Made by a program: the position numbers and the translations under genes. The notes beneath the pieces are model-generated. The model worked only from the letters and a program-made list of their open reading frames with translations. It did no database searches and was not told the origin of the DNA. DNA of 64,000 nt from Paracoccaceae bacterium (GTDB taxonomy: Bacteria > Pseudomonadota > Alphaproteobacteria > Rhodobacterales > Rhodobacteraceae): assembly GCA_014239455.1 (NCBI GenBank), contig JAAZYV010000018.1:62001-126000 (forward strand), given 5' to 3'. Below, piece after piece: positions 21,749 through 31,674 of the stretch. Each line of letters begins with the position of its first letter. The first letter of the stretch is position 1.

Positions 21749-22650
21749 GAGTTATTAATCTGAACTTTCCTGAAGGACAATAGGAAGAAAATTAACCCTA
21801 TGATTACCATAGGCAGGGACAGACTTTGCCCCATTGATAGCCCAGTGCCTCCCGGTAGAAAAATAATATAACCTAACGGATTTTCTATAGAGACATATTG
21901 CAAATCTGCTTCCCTAAATAATTCAACAAGAATTCTAGCAATACCGTATCCAAAGAAAAATAGCCCCATGATTCTTCCTGGTGATTTTAAAGCATCAAAT
22001 AAAAAGACGAGCAGCAGTAATGAAGTTCCAAGCATAAGGCCTTCCAAACTAGCCTCATATAATTGTGATGGATGTCTTGTACAAATCTCATATATCCAGG
22101 ATTCGGGACAAAGGCTCGCAGGAGGTTTTGTGAATTCTATTCCCAGAACTGAAGTCGTAGGTCTTCCCCACAATTCTTGATTAATGAAATTTGCTAGGCG
22201 ACCTAAAAACAGACCTGGTGGGGTGCTTACAGCAATAATATCGCCCATAGCTAAAAGTGGTTTCTTGTTCTTTAAGGCAAAATATAATGCCCCAAGAACT
22301 ACCCCAAGGAAACCACCGTGAAAAGACATACCACCTTCCCATAGGTATAGAACCTTAAAAGGGTGGTTAAAGTAGAAATGTGGGTTGTAAAAAATCACAT
22401 AACCTAATCTTCCTCCAACAATGATTCCCAAAATAAGGTATGTCATTAAATCTTCGACATTTTGAGGGGTGAAGGGGCTCTCGTTATTAACCCAGAGTCG
22501 GTGCTTTTTGGTGATTAAGGTTAAAAGATACCAAGCGCAAATAATTCCAACAATATATGATAGAGCATACCAAGTTAACGCAAAATGGAAGCCTAATAAT
22601 TCAAAAGAAAACAAATATGGTGTTAAGAGGTCAGGAAATCTAGCATACAT
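21745..22650 (-). CDS. lgt: Phosphatidylglycerol--prolipoprotein diacylglyceryl transferase
   Basis: Inner-membrane enzyme that transfers diacylglycerol from phosphatidylglycerol to the lipobox cysteine of prolipoproteins. The 301-residue protein has seven hydrophobic segments, the catalytic arginine region 'GRLGYVIFYNP', and the Lgt signature 'GRLANFINQELWGRPT'. 'WEGGMSFHGGFLG' is also diagnostic. It is the first gene of lgt-midA-pgeF and would lipidate the small LptM-like protein at 57711. It is divergent from ubiK. Confidence 0.97.
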   Translation of the reverse strand: MYARFPDLLTPYLFSFELLGFHFALTWYALSYIVGIICAWYLLTLITKKHRLWVNNESPFTPQNVEDLMTYLILGIIVGGRLGYVIFYNPHFYFNHPFKVLYLWEGGMSFHGGFLGVVLGALYFALKNKKPLLAMGDIIAVSTPPGLFLGRLANFINQELWGRPTTSVLGIEFTKPPASLCPESWIYEICTRHPSQLYEASLEGLMLGTSLLLLVFLFDALKSPGRIMGLFFFGYGIARILVELFREADLQYVSIENPLGYIIFLPGGTGLSMGQSLSLPMVIIGLIFFLLSFRKVQINNS

Positions 22651-22704
22651 TTAAAATCCAATCGCTTGTGGTTTAAGATTTTGTTACTACATATCTTCGA
22701 GGGT

Positions 22705-22727
22705 AAGCTCTTTTTTTAAAAGAGCTT
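22705..22727. repeat. Perfect inverted repeat in the lgt/ubiK divergent region
   Basis: AAGCTCTTTT, a 3-bp centre TTT, and AAAAGAGCTT: a perfect 10-bp inverted repeat. It lies 55 bp upstream of lgt and 41 bp upstream of the ubiK ATG, so it is in the 5' region of both genes, not at a 3' end. It could be an operator for a dimeric regulator or a hairpin in one leader. No T-tract follows it. Confidence 0.7.
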
Positions 22728-22767
22728 TCGTGTTAAGACACTTTAGAATAAATTCTTGGGACGAAAA

Positions 22768-23067
22768 ATGCAAAGTAGAAATCAGGTACTTGATGATTTA
22801 GCGCGCTTAGTAACCAATGCGTTAGGGTTGGCGCAAAATGCGAGCGGTGAGATAGATAATGCTTTCAAAAGTATTTTAGATAGATATTTGGCGGATCGAG
22901 GGTTGGTTACCCGAGAAGAATTTGATGCATCCCAATTAATGCTTGAAAAAGCGATGAATGAAATTTCTGAGTTAAGGAAGAATTTGGAAAAAGCTGAAAA
23001 ACAACCAAGCACAAAAGTTGTCCGCAATAATTCCAAAAAATCTGCCAGCACTAATAAATCTTCATAA
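22768..23067 (+). CDS. ubiK: Ubiquinone biosynthesis accessory factor UbiK (BMFP family)
   Basis: A 99-residue helical protein of the BMFP/DUF526 family. UbiK supports aerobic ubiquinone synthesis together with UbiJ in E. coli. The N-terminal helix 'RNQVLDDLARLVTNALGLAQ' and the conserved 'LVTREEFDASQLMLEKA' followed by a coiled coil are clear. The tail is lysine- and serine-rich. I start it at the ATG at 22768 ('MQSRNQ') rather than the track's TTG at 22756, since this matches the family and places GGGA upstream. Confidence 0.85.
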   Translation: MQSRNQVLDDLARLVTNALGLAQNASGEIDNAFKSILDRYLADRGLVTREEFDASQLMLEKAMNEISELRKNLEKAEKQPSTKVVRNNSKKSASTNKSS

Positions 23068-23144
23068 ATGATAGTCCTGAGAGCTGGAATTTTCTTGGTA
23101 AGACTGTTTAACCCATATATTAATCCTTAACATATCTATATTTT

Positions 23145-23720
23145 GTGCTAGAGTTCAATTACACAACAACAAATTGTGTTTATGAACAAGAAAATGATTT
23201 AGGGGTGGCTAGTAAAATGGATATTTGCCAGGATTTGGAAGATTATTTTAGTGCAAATCCAGTGTCTTTCTTTAAATTGCTTGCGAAGAAAAATAATTGG
23301 GAAGTTGTTGGGGAAGCAAGTGACAGTACGGCATTTTATGCCGAAGGTATTTGGAGGCAATATTTGTATTGTTTTCATTGGATAGAATCAGATCAACAAT
23401 TAAGAATAACGTGTGAGTACGATTTAAACTTGCCAAAGAATCGAAGCAATTCACTATATAGAACTCTGAATTTGGCCAATGAAAAATGCGGAGAGGGTTT
23501 TTTCACCTACTGTGATGAACAAAAGGTTATTATTTTTCACAGCAGATTTAAGGGATCAGATGCCTTAGAAATAAGTGCTTTGAGATCAAAGGACATAATT
23601 TCGGCGATTACAAATATTATGGACGAGTTATATCCTGTATTCCAACTGATATCTTGGGGTAAGGAAAATCCCGATATGGCTATAAAACTTGCGGGCACCC
23701 ATGTGTCTGGTTTTATCTGA
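23145..23720 (+). CDS. YbjN domain-containing protein
   Basis: A 191-residue member of the YbjN family (bacterial sensory-transduction regulator fold). It carries the typical 'NNWEVVGEASDSTAFYAEG', 'YLYCFHWIESDQQLRITCEYD' and 'ELYPVFQLISWGKENPDMAI' segments of the alphaproteobacterial version. Function is poorly defined. It precedes proC by 50 bp; ybjN-proC-tRNA-binding protein is a recurrent alphaproteobacterial order. The GTG start is uncertain; 'MDICQDLEDYF' (ATG at 23217) is an alternative. Confidence 0.83.
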   Translation: MLEFNYTTTNCVYEQENDLGVASKMDICQDLEDYFSANPVSFFKLLAKKNNWEVVGEASDSTAFYAEGIWRQYLYCFHWIESDQQLRITCEYDLNLPKNRSNSLYRTLNLANEKCGEGFFTYCDEQKVIIFHSRFKGSDALEISALRSKDIISAITNIMDELYPVFQLISWGKENPDMAIKLAGTHVSGFI

Positions 23721-23770
23721 GATCTTGCAGTATCTTTCTTGAGATAGGAATTCCTAAAAGGATTATACAC

Positions 23771-24604
23771 ATGTCTTCTGTGAAATGTAGAAAGACTTTA
23801 TTGGTAATAGGTGCGGGCAACATGGGTGAGGCTATGTTGAAGAGTTGGGTGCAAACTCAAATTGATGAAATTTCAGTATTGGTATTGGAACCCAATCCTT
23901 CAGATTGGTTAAAATCCCTGTTTGGAAAGGGTTTGGTAGAATTGAATCCTAGAAAAATTCCAAAGCAAATTGACATATGTGTTTTGGCAGTAAAACCACA
24001 AAAGCTGGCGGAAGTTTTAGAAGAAAACCGTTCAAAAATTTGCAAGAAAACTCTTATAGTTTCTGTTGTCGCTGGTAAGGATTTCAATTTTTTTCAGTCA
24101 TATTTTGAGAAGAACCAGTCTATCATCCGAGTAATGCCTAATACTCCAGTTTCAGTGAATCAGGGAGTTTCGGCTATAGTGGCAGGTGAATTCGCAAATG
24201 AATCGGAAATTGAGTGGGTGAAAAAATTGTTTACCCCATTAGGAGAAGTTGTTTTGCTTGATAAAGAGAGTGAAATTGATGCAGTGACTGCCATTTCGGG
24301 TTCAGGCCCCGCATATGTTTTTAACTTCATTGAAAATTTAATTGAAATGGCTGAAGAGTTAGGACTTTCTACTAAAGTTTCAAAGAAACTTGTGATTCAG
24401 ACTGTGGTTGGCGCAGGTGTCCTAGCGGAATCAAGTACATTGACCCCCAGTAGGTTAAGGGAAAATGTCACTAGCCCTGCTGGTACAACACAGGCAGCTT
24501 TGGAGGTTTTGATGGATAGCCAAGGTGGATGGAAACCGATTATTAAGAATGCTGTTAACGCAGCTTATAATAGAAGTCGAGAACTAGCGGGTAGAAAAAA
24601 ATAG
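23771..24604 (+). CDS. proC: Pyrroline-5-carboxylate reductase
   Basis: Last step of proline synthesis, NAD(P)H-dependent. The 277-residue protein has the Rossmann start 'LLVIGAGNMGEAML', 'VLAVKPQKL', 'IRVMPNTPVSVNQGVSAIV' and the family signature region 'LRENVTSPAGTTQAALEVL'. It ends in two consecutive TAG codons. The CsaA-like gene follows after 17 bp, so the two are probably co-transcribed. Confidence 0.96.
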   Translation: MSSVKCRKTLLVIGAGNMGEAMLKSWVQTQIDEISVLVLEPNPSDWLKSLFGKGLVELNPRKIPKQIDICVLAVKPQKLAEVLEENRSKICKKTLIVSVVAGKDFNFFQSYFEKNQSIIRVMPNTPVSVNQGVSAIVAGEFANESEIEWVKKLFTPLGEVVLLDKESEIDAVTAISGSGPAYVFNFIENLIEMAEELGLSTKVSKKLVIQTVVGAGVLAESSTLTPSRLRENVTSPAGTTQAALEVLMDSQGGWKPIIKNAVNAAYNRSRELAGRKK

Positions 24605-24621
24605 TAGGAAAGGAAAATAAT

Positions 24622-24963
24622 TTGACTCTTACAGATTTTGATACCTTTATGAAAGTGGACATTCGGGTTGGAAAAGTAGTTAGGGTTGAGCCTTACCCTG
24701 AAGCAATAAAGCCAGCCTTCAAACTTTGGATCAATTTCGGGCCTGACTTAGGAGAGCGAAAGTCTTCAGCTCAGATCACTAAGCACTATTCACCAGAAAT
24801 GTTGATTGGTCGACAAATACTGGCGGTCATAAATTTTGCTCCTAGGCAAATAGGTAAGTTTGTATCTGAAGTCTTAGTATTAGGGGTTCCTGGCATAGAA
24901 GGTGACGGCATCATTTTGGTAGAACCAGAGTCGGAAGCACTTTTGGGAGGTCGGGTTCACTAA
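24622..24963 (+). CDS. CsaA-like tRNA-binding domain protein
   Basis: A 113-residue single-domain protein with the EMAPII/Arc1p-type OB fold that binds structured RNA. Diagnostic stretches are 'FMKVDIRVGKVVRVEPYPEA', 'KSSAQITKHYSP' and 'INFAPRQIGKFVSEVLVLG'. Homologues include CsaA, described as a secretion-associated chaperone in Bacillus; the role in alphaproteobacteria is not defined. The TTG start follows a purine-rich AGGAAAGGAAA. It converges on tdk with a 4-bp overlap. Confidence 0.88.
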   Translation: MTLTDFDTFMKVDIRVGKVVRVEPYPEAIKPAFKLWINFGPDLGERKSSAQITKHYSPEMLIGRQILAVINFAPRQIGKFVSEVLVLGVPGIEGDGIILVEPESEALLGGRVH

Positions 24964-25541
24964 GATTTAGACATTTCTTGACACCAATGGAAACGGCATA
25001 GGGATGTATAGGTTTCATTTCCACCAATTTGGATCTGATCACCTTGATCAACTATTTGTCCAGAGGCGTTTGTACGAACAACCATTGTGGCTTTTTTCCC
25101 GCAATGACAAATTGTTTTTATCTCTTTTATCTCGTCTGCAATTGATAGTAGGGTTAAAGATCCAGGAAAAAGTTCCCCTTTGAAATCTACACGTAGGCCA
25201 TAGCACAGGACCGGTATCTTTAGCTCATCCACAATACTTGCTATTTGCCAGACTTGAGATTTTGATAGAAATTGTGCTTCATCCAAAAGTACACAATCTA
25301 TTTTAGCTTCTTCAGAAGCATATTTTACTTTTTCATAAATATCATCTTCAGGTTCAAAAACCGAAGCCTTTTCCTCTATTCCAATGCGGCTAACTATTTT
25401 GGACTCACCTGCTCTATCATCAAGTTTTGCCGTTATCAAGTGAGGAGTCATTCCTCGTTCACGATAATTGTATGCTGCTTGGAGTAGAGCTGTTGATTTA
25501 CCCGCATTCATGGTAGAGTAATTAAAATATAACTTTGCCAT
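24960..25541 (-). CDS. tdk: Thymidine kinase
   Basis: Salvage phosphorylation of thymidine to dTMP. The 193-residue type II enzyme has the P-loop 'YSTMNAGKS' (residues 8-16), Walker B 'VLLDEAQFLS' and the zinc-site cysteines 'CHCGKKA' and a late 'C..H' pair ('LCRFH'). Its last four bases overlap the csaA-like gene. Presence of salvage implies use of external nucleosides. Confidence 0.95.
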   Translation of the reverse strand: MAKLYFNYSTMNAGKSTALLQAAYNYRERGMTPHLITAKLDDRAGESKIVSRIGIEEKASVFEPEDDIYEKVKYASEEAKIDCVLLDEAQFLSKSQVWQIASIVDELKIPVLCYGLRVDFKGELFPGSLTLLSIADEIKEIKTICHCGKKATMVVRTNASGQIVDQGDQIQIGGNETYTSLCRFHWCQEMSKS

Positions 25542-25568
25542 TCAATACTAATTTTCTTTTGCTATACT

Positions 25569-28500
25569 TCACTGATAGGTTTTTAGTTCCTGGAGTGAAA
25601 CAATACTGATCTCTGATTCTTTAGAGCTTTTCATAGCATGTGCGGCAGCCCAAGATCCAGTGGCAGAAGTGAAATATGGAAGTCTTTTTGCCACTGAAAT
25701 AGTTCTTATTTCACGACTGTCTATGATGGATTGAAGTCCTGCAGTTGTGTTAAAGACAATATCTATCTTATTATCACTTAAAAAGTCTATTATGTTTGGT
25801 CGGCCTTCATAGGCTTTTTTTACTTTGGTCACATTGATATTATTTTGTTTGAGATAGATTGCTGTTCCTTTGGTTGCTATGATTTTTATGCCTAATTCCT
25901 CAAGTGCAAGACATGCCTCTATCATTTTTCCATTCTTATCCTGATCTTTTAGAGATACAAAAGCAGTTCCTCTTTCGGGTAATTTAACTCCAGTAGCTAA
26001 TTGGGCTTTCAAGAAGGCTTGTTCGAATGATTTATCGATTCCCATCACTTCACCAGTAGAACGCATCTCTGGTCCTAGAAGCACATCGACTCCTGGAAAC
26101 TTATCAAATGGTAGAACAACTTCTTTTACAGCGTAGAAGTTTAATTTAGGTTCTTTTAAATTGTTATGACCAATTCCAGCCATTAATAAGGCAGCCAGCC
26201 CAGGAATTGGTACACCAATAGCTTTTGATACAAAGGGAAGGGTTCTTGAAGCCCTTGGATTAACCTCCAAAACAAAAATGCTATTTTCCTTGATGGCAAA
26301 CTGCACGTTCATTAGGCCCACCACTTTGAGTTCAATTGCTAACATTTTAGTTTGGTTTTTTATTTCGGTTATTATTTTTTTTGGTAAGGAATATGGAGGA
26401 AGAGAACAGGCACTATCTCCTGAATGTATCCCTGCTTCCTCGACATGTTGCATGACGCCGACAACTGTAACTTTTTTGCCATCAGATATGGCATCTACAT
26501 CTACTTCGATGGCTCCTTCTATAAAACTATCAATTAGTACAGGGTTATTTCCACTCACTTGCACGGCATCCTTGATATAGCGCATTAGATGTTCAGGATT
26601 TAAGACCACCTCCATAGCTCTGCCTCCTATCACATAGGAAGGTCTAATTACTACTGGGTATCCAATCGTCATAGCTTTACTAATGGCTTCTTGCTCAGAT
26701 CTTGCTATTCCATTCTTTGGTTGTTTTAGATTTAACCTATTTAACAGGGCTTGAAATTTTTCACGATCTTCTGAAAGATCAATAGAACTTGGACTAGTAC
26801 CGAGGATTTGGATGTTATGATATGAAAGTGCTTTAGTTAGATTTAGTGGGGTTTGTCCTCCTAATTGAATTATCACGCCTTTTAGATTTCCATTTGATTT
26901 TTCTACCTCAATTACCTCAAGAACATGTTCTACAGTGAGAGGTTCAAAATAAAGTCTATCTGAGGTGTCATAATCCGTAGATACCGTCTCAGGATTACAG
27001 TTAATCATAATCGTTTCGATACCAATATTGGATAGGGCGAAACTGGCATGGCAACAGCAGTAGTCAAACTCTATTCCCTGTCCAATCCTATTAGGGCCAC
27101 TACCAATAATTATAATTTTTTCAGTATCGTTGGGACTTGATTCACAATCTATATTTTTTGGAAATATAGTCTCATATGTAGAATACATGTATGGCGTGTT
27201 TGATGGGAATTCTCCAGCACAGGTGTCTACCCTCTTAAAAGAAGGTTTCACTCCTATTTCCCATCTTTTTTGGCGCACGGTATCTTCTGATAAAGAAGTC
27301 AATTCACCTAACCTTGCATCAGTGAAACCCATTGATTTAACTATTTGTAACTCGTCTGCTTGAGTGGGTAGGGAATTTTCTTTTAGATGTTCTTCTGCAG
27401 TAATTATCTCCTCTAATCTTTCCAAAAACCAAGGATCAATCCTTGTAATTTGGTTAATAGTTTTACTATCCATTCCTGAGCGCATAGCTTGCACTATTTG
27501 CATTAATCTATTAGAATTTTGTCTTGATAAGGCAGATACAATTTCTTCTTTAGTATTAGGAAATTCAATTTCGTTTAGTCCTGTAAGACCAGTTTCTAGG
27601 GATGCCAAAGCTTTTTGCAAACTTTCATGAAAAGATCTTCCAATAGCCATGACTTCGCCCACAGATTTCATAGCACTATTTAGTTCGTTGCTAGACCCAG
27701 CAAATTTCTCAAAAGTGAATCGGGGAATTTTTACAACAACATAATCGATAGTTGGTTCAAAGCTAGCTGGGGTAGTTTTTGTGATGTCATTTATTAGTTC
27801 GTCTAATGTAAAACCTACCGCTAGTTTGGTCGCCACCTTTGCAATAGGAAAGCCGGTGGCTTTGGAAGCAAGAGCAGATGATCGAGAAACCCGCGGATTC
27901 ATTTCAATTACAACCATTCTTCCATCTTCTGGGTTGATAGCCCACTGGACATTTGATCCACCAGTCTCTACTCCAATTTCCCTAAGTATTCGGATTGAAT
28001 TAGTTCGCATCAATTGGAATTCTTTATCCGTTAGGGTCATAGCTGGTGCTACTGTAATGCTGTCACCAGTATGTACCCCCATGGGGTCCACGTTTTCTAT
28101 AGAACAAACCACTATTGCATTATCCATTTTGTCTCGGACAACTTCCAATTCGAACTCCTTCCAACCCAAAAGACTTTCATCAATCAGAATTTGGTTAACA
28201 GGGGATTGTTCAAGACCATTATGACATATTTCAAAATATTCTTTTTCATTGTAGGCAATGCCACCACCTGCACCACCTAGGGTGAAAGCTGGGCGAATAA
28301 CTGCTGGAAGGCCTATTTTTTCAAGTGCATTTCTTGCATCTTCTAGATTTTCGATTGCTATTGACTTGGGACTTTCAATCTGAAGATCGTCCATTGTGTC
28401 GCGAAATTTTTTTCTATCTTCTGCCTTTTCTATGGCTTCCTTTTTTGCTCCAATCAATTCGACTTTTTCTCTCGCTAAAATGCCAGAATTTTCCAGAGCA

Positions 28501-28799
28501 ATGGCAGCATTTAATCCAGTTTGACCACCCATAGTGGGGAGCAGAGCATCTGGCTGTTCTTTTCTTATAATAGCTTCCAAAGTTTCAACATTGATTGGTT
28601 CTACATATGTAGCGTCCGCAATTTCAGGATCCGTCATAATAGTTGCAGGATTGGAGTTCACCAAGATTACGCGATAACCTTCTTCTTTTAAAGCTTTACA
28701 GGCTTGGGTCCCCGAATAATCAAATTCACATGCTTGGCCAATAATTATCGGGCCAGCACCTATGATCATTATTGAAGAGATATCTTTTCTTTTAGGCAT
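25569..28799 (-). CDS. carB: Carbamoyl-phosphate synthase large subunit
   Basis: Makes carbamoyl phosphate from bicarbonate, ATP and ammonia delivered by CarA, for arginine and pyrimidine synthesis. At 1076 residues it has full length: two ATP-grasp halves ('[21 protein letters not shown]' at the start, '[19 protein letters not shown]' in the middle) and the C-terminal allosteric MGS-like domain ('[16 protein letters not shown]'). carA is not in this window. With argG and argH it completes much of the arginine branch. Confidence 0.99.
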   Translation of the reverse strand: MPKRKDISSIMIIGAGPIIIGQACEFDYSGTQACKALKEEGYRVILVNSNPATIMTDPEIADATYVEPINVETLEAIIRKEQPDALLPTMGGQTGLNAAIALENSGILAREKVELIGAKKEAIEKAEDRKKFRDTMDDLQIESPKSIAIENLEDARNALEKIGLPAVIRPAFTLGGAGGGIAYNEKEYFEICHNGLEQSPVNQILIDESLLGWKEFELEVVRDKMDNAIVVCSIENVDPMGVHTGDSITVAPAMTLTDKEFQLMRTNSIRILREIGVETGGSNVQWAINPEDGRMVVIEMNPRVSRSSALASKATGFPIAKVATKLAVGFTLDELINDITKTTPASFEPTIDYVVVKIPRFTFEKFAGSSNELNSAMKSVGEVMAIGRSFHESLQKALASLETGLTGLNEIEFPNTKEEIVSALSRQNSNRLMQIVQAMRSGMDSKTINQITRIDPWFLERLEEIITAEEHLKENSLPTQADELQIVKSMGFTDARLGELTSLSEDTVRQKRWEIGVKPSFKRVDTCAGEFPSNTPYMYSTYETIFPKNIDCESSPNDTEKIIIIGSGPNRIGQGIEFDYCCCHASFALSNIGIETIMINCNPETVSTDYDTSDRLYFEPLTVEHVLEVIEVEKSNGNLKGVIIQLGGQTPLNLTKALSYHNIQILGTSPSSIDLSEDREKFQALLNRLNLKQPKNGIARSEQEAISKAMTIGYPVVIRPSYVIGGRAMEVVLNPEHLMRYIKDAVQVSGNNPVLIDSFIEGAIEVDVDAISDGKKVTVVGVMQHVEEAGIHSGDSACSLPPYSLPKKIITEIKNQTKMLAIELKVVGLMNVQFAIKENSIFVLEVNPRASRTLPFVSKAIGVPIPGLAALLMAGIGHNNLKEPKLNFYAVKEVVLPFDKFPGVDVLLGPEMRSTGEVMGIDKSFEQAFLKAQLATGVKLPERGTAFVSLKDQDKNGKMIEACLALEELGIKIIATKGTAIYLKQNNINVTKVKKAYEGRPNIIDFLSDNKIDIVFNTTAGLQSIIDSREIRTISVAKRLPYFTSATGSWAAAHAMKSSKESEISIVSLQELKTYQ

Positions 28800-28914
28800 T
28801 GGTCATTTCAGGTAATTCTTCTAAAATTTGTTTTGTCAGTAACTAATGATTTACGCAAGACAAATATTTCTCTTATAGGATTTTTGTTTGTTAGCTAAAT
28901 TGATCGTAGTTTGG

Positions 28915-28942
28915 CACATTTACACTTTACACTTTACGCTTT
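28915..28942. repeat. Short 7-bp tandem repeat upstream of aspS
   Basis: Four imperfect heptamers, CACATTT-ACACTTT-ACACTTT-ACGCTTT, lie between divergent carB and aspS, 54 bp before the aspS ATG. Two central units are identical. This could be slippage-derived or part of a promoter; heptamer changes would alter spacing, not frame, because the array is not coding. Confidence 0.6.
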
Positions 28943-28996
28943 AGTTTCTTTCGATTATTCCAAGGGTAAATTCAAAATAATACCTTAGAGGTTTAT

Positions 28997-30790
28997 ATGA
29001 AAGTTTATCGAACTCATAATTGCGCGGAGTTAAACTTGGATCATATTGATCAGGAAGTTACATTATCTGGATGGGTTCACAGAGTCCGAGACCATGGGGG
29101 TGTATTATTTATTGATTTGCGAGACCATTATGGAATGACTCAGGTAGTAATAGACCCCGATAGTAATGATTTTGACACTGCTGAAACTTATAGATCAGAA
29201 TGGTGTATCCAAGTTACAGGTAGAGTGAAGGCACGTGAACCAGACCTGATCAACAAGAATTTAAAGACAGGCTATATTGAGGTTTTTATAGACAACACAG
29301 AGATCATTTCAACTGCTGAGGATCTTCCTTTACCAGTTTTTGGTGAACTGGAGTACCCGGAGGAAACTCGACTAAGGTACCGGTTTCTTGACTTAAGACG
29401 AGAAGGTTTGCACAAAAATATGTTGTTGAGGGCAAACGTTATAGCATCGATCAGGAAGGAAATGTGGGCAATTGGTTTTAATGAATTTCAGACACCTATT
29501 TTGACTGCCTCATCGCCAGAGGGAGCAAGAGATTTCCTAGTCCCAAGCAGATTGAACAGGGGAAAATTTTATGCTTTACCTCAAGCACCTCAACAATTTA
29601 AGCAACTCATCATGATGGGAGGGTTTGATAAATATTTTCAAATTGCGCCTTGTTTTAGAGATGAAGATCCTAGATCAGATAGATCACCAACTGATTTTTA
29701 TCAATTGGATATAGAGATGAGTTTTGTTAACCAGGACGATGTTTTCAATACTGTAAAGCCTGTAGTAGAGAGAATTTTTAAGAAATATAGTCAAAAGAAA
29801 ATTGAAAGCCATTGGCCAAGAATCACTTTTAAAGATTCTATGCTATGGTATGGCACCGATAAACCTGATTTAAGAAATCCAATTAAGATGAAAAAGGTCT
29901 GTGAGTATTTTAGAGATTCTGGCTTTGCTGTATTTTCCAACATTCTTAAAAATGATGGATCTGAAATAAGGGCTATACCAGCTCCAGGTGGAGGAAGTAG
30001 AAATTTTTGTGATAGAATGAACAATTTTGCACAGAAGGAAGGCCTACCTGGTATGGGGTATATTTTCTGGAGAGGAGCAGATGGGGAATTAGATGCTGCA
30101 GGACCACTGGCAAAGAATATTGGTTTTGAAAAATCTGAAATGATAAGAGAAAGTTTAGGTTTAAAAGTTGGAGACGCGGCATTTTTTCTAGGGGGAGAAC
30201 CCAAAAATTTTGAAGCATTTTCAGCAAAAGCTAGAAATCAAATAGGGGCACAATTAAAATTAATTGATGAAGATATTTTTGCCTTTGCTTGGATAATAGA
30301 TTTTCCAATGTATGAGAAAGATACTGAAAATGACAAGATTGATTTTTCTCATAACCCATTTTCTATGCCACAGGGAGGACTATCTGCACTCAATGGCAAC
30401 CCGTTGGAAGTACTTGGTTATCAATATGATCTTGCTTGTAATGGTTATGAGCTATTATCTGGTGCCATTAGAAATCACGAACTAGATACAATGTTCAAAG
30501 CATTTGAGCTCGCAGGTTATTCTAATGACGAGGTTAGCTCACGTTTTTCTGGTATGATTCAGGGGTTGAAGTTTGCTCCTCCACCTCACGGGGGTTGTGC
30601 TTTAGGTATAGATAGAATGCTAATGCTGTTGGCTGATGAAGAAAATATTCGAGAGGTCATCATGTTTCCCATGAATCAGAAAGGTGAAGATTTAATGATG
30701 AATGCTCCTTCCCTTCCTACGAAGGCACAAATTCGTGAATTGGGTATCAGAATTATTGAGGAGGACGTGAATAAAGTGGACGGATCTTGA
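28997..30790 (+). CDS. aspS: Aspartyl-tRNA synthetase
   Basis: Charges tRNA with aspartate. The 597-residue bacterial-type enzyme has an N-terminal OB fold ('[23 protein letters not shown]'), class II motif 2 ('[22 protein letters not shown]'), a GAD insertion domain and motif 3 ('[13 protein letters not shown]'). Whether it also charges tRNA-Asn depends on an asnS or gatCAB elsewhere. The nitroreductase follows after 3 bp. Confidence 0.98.
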   Translation: MKVYRTHNCAELNLDHIDQEVTLSGWVHRVRDHGGVLFIDLRDHYGMTQVVIDPDSNDFDTAETYRSEWCIQVTGRVKAREPDLINKNLKTGYIEVFIDNTEIISTAEDLPLPVFGELEYPEETRLRYRFLDLRREGLHKNMLLRANVIASIRKEMWAIGFNEFQTPILTASSPEGARDFLVPSRLNRGKFYALPQAPQQFKQLIMMGGFDKYFQIAPCFRDEDPRSDRSPTDFYQLDIEMSFVNQDDVFNTVKPVVERIFKKYSQKKIESHWPRITFKDSMLWYGTDKPDLRNPIKMKKVCEYFRDSGFAVFSNILKNDGSEIRAIPAPGGGSRNFCDRMNNFAQKEGLPGMGYIFWRGADGELDAAGPLAKNIGFEKSEMIRESLGLKVGDAAFFLGGEPKNFEAFSAKARNQIGAQLKLIDEDIFAFAWIIDFPMYEKDTENDKIDFSHNPFSMPQGGLSALNGNPLEVLGYQYDLACNGYELLSGAIRNHELDTMFKAFELAGYSNDEVSSRFSGMIQGLKFAPPPHGGCALGIDRMLMLLADEENIREVIMFPMNQKGEDLMMNAPSLPTKAQIRELGIRIIEEDVNKVDGS

Positions 30791-30793
30791 GAA

Positions 30794-31363
30794 ATGGAGA
30801 AAAATGAGAATGCTAAAAAGTTTTTTGCAAATAGAAGATCCATATCCGTAAAGGGCTTAAAGGGACCTGGTCCAGAATTAGGGGACACTTTCAAAATAAT
30901 TCAATCTGGTTTACGGGTTCCAGATCATGGTAAGCTTGAACCATGGAGGGCTATTTTGATTTCTGAGAAATCAAAATATAAATTCATCGATATTATTGAT
31001 AGGCGAGGAAAGGAAATCTTTATAGATCCTGGCAAACTGGAAAAAAACAAGAGAAATGCCTTAGATATACCATTGATTATAGCAATAATTTGCTCACCAA
31101 AAGAAAGTTCAAAGATTCCAGAGATAGAGCAAATTCTATCAGCTGGAGCCTTATGCCTAAACGTTTTGAATAATTTTCTTGTGTGTGGCTGGGGAGCTAA
31201 CTGGTTAACTGGTTGGATGGCTCACGATAGGAAGTTTGGAGAAGAGGCATTTAATCTAGTCGAAACTGAGTTTGTAGCAGGATTTATATACGTTGGGACT
31301 TATGATGAAACTCCTCCGGACAGACCCAGGCCAAAGGCTGAAGATAAAGTTACCTGGTTTTAG
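30794..31363 (+). CDS. Nitroreductase family protein (YdjA-like)
   Basis: A 189-residue FMN-binding oxidoreductase of the nitroreductase superfamily, short form. The FMN-phosphate region 'NRRSISVKGL', 'VPDHGKLEPWRAI' and the later 'LVCGWGANWLTGW' match the YdjA-like subfamily. Natural substrate unknown. It begins 3 bp after aspS and is probably co-transcribed with it. It ends in TAG. Confidence 0.85.
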   Translation: MEKNENAKKFFANRRSISVKGLKGPGPELGDTFKIIQSGLRVPDHGKLEPWRAILISEKSKYKFIDIIDRRGKEIFIDPGKLEKNKRNALDIPLIIAIICSPKESSKIPEIEQILSAGALCLNVLNNFLVCGWGANWLTGWMAHDRKFGEEAFNLVETEFVAGFIYVGTYDETPPDRPRPKAEDKVTWF

Positions 31364-31388
31364 CAAGAATCTGATTTTTTCAATTAGT

Positions 31389-31422
31389 ACAAATAATTAT
31401 TTGTTTGATCTTCTAAAAGATC
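31389..31422. repeat. Two adjacent palindromes at the nitroreductase/DUF1467 convergent junction
   Basis: ACAAATAATTATTTGT (31389-31404) is a perfect 16-bp palindrome, and GATCTT-CTAA-AAGATC (31407-31422) a perfect 6-bp stem with a 4-base loop. Both lie in the 64 bp between convergent stop codons and could form hairpins in either transcript. They lack the GC content and T-run of a canonical terminator. Confidence 0.6.
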
Positions 31423-31427
31423 TTCTT

Positions 31428-31661
31428 TCAATTCAGAAAAATCAAGTATATTAGCATCATAACTATGAGCCAAAGGCAAAAGGCTAGGATAGTGACCCAA
31501 AAAAATTTTGTTTTTATTTGGGGATCTTCTGGAGCTGAAGGCGGGGTACCAAAAATTTTCCTCCCAGATTCTTGTTGGGTTTTTATTTTCAGAGGTAAAG
31601 CAATGAAAAGTAGGAGAAACCAAAGAATTGTAAAGAGTACTATTGAAGCTGTGATAGTCAT
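31428..31661 (-). CDS. DUF1467 family membrane protein
   Basis: A 77-residue protein with two hydrophobic helices ('ASIVLFTILWFLLLFIALPL' and 'FFWVTILAFCLWLIVMMLIYLIF') joined by the conserved 'GTPPSAPEDPQIKTKF' loop of DUF1467. Function unknown; it commonly sits beside methylmalonyl-CoA epimerase in alphaproteobacteria. I start it at the ATG at 31661, preceded by GAGGG, not at the track's 31694 which would lie inside mce. It begins 14 bp after the mce stop. Confidence 0.85.
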   Translation of the reverse strand: MTITASIVLFTILWFLLLFIALPLKIKTQQESGRKIFGTPPSAPEDPQIKTKFFWVTILAFCLWLIVMMLIYLIFLN

Positions 31662-31674
31662 TTTCCCTCTACAA

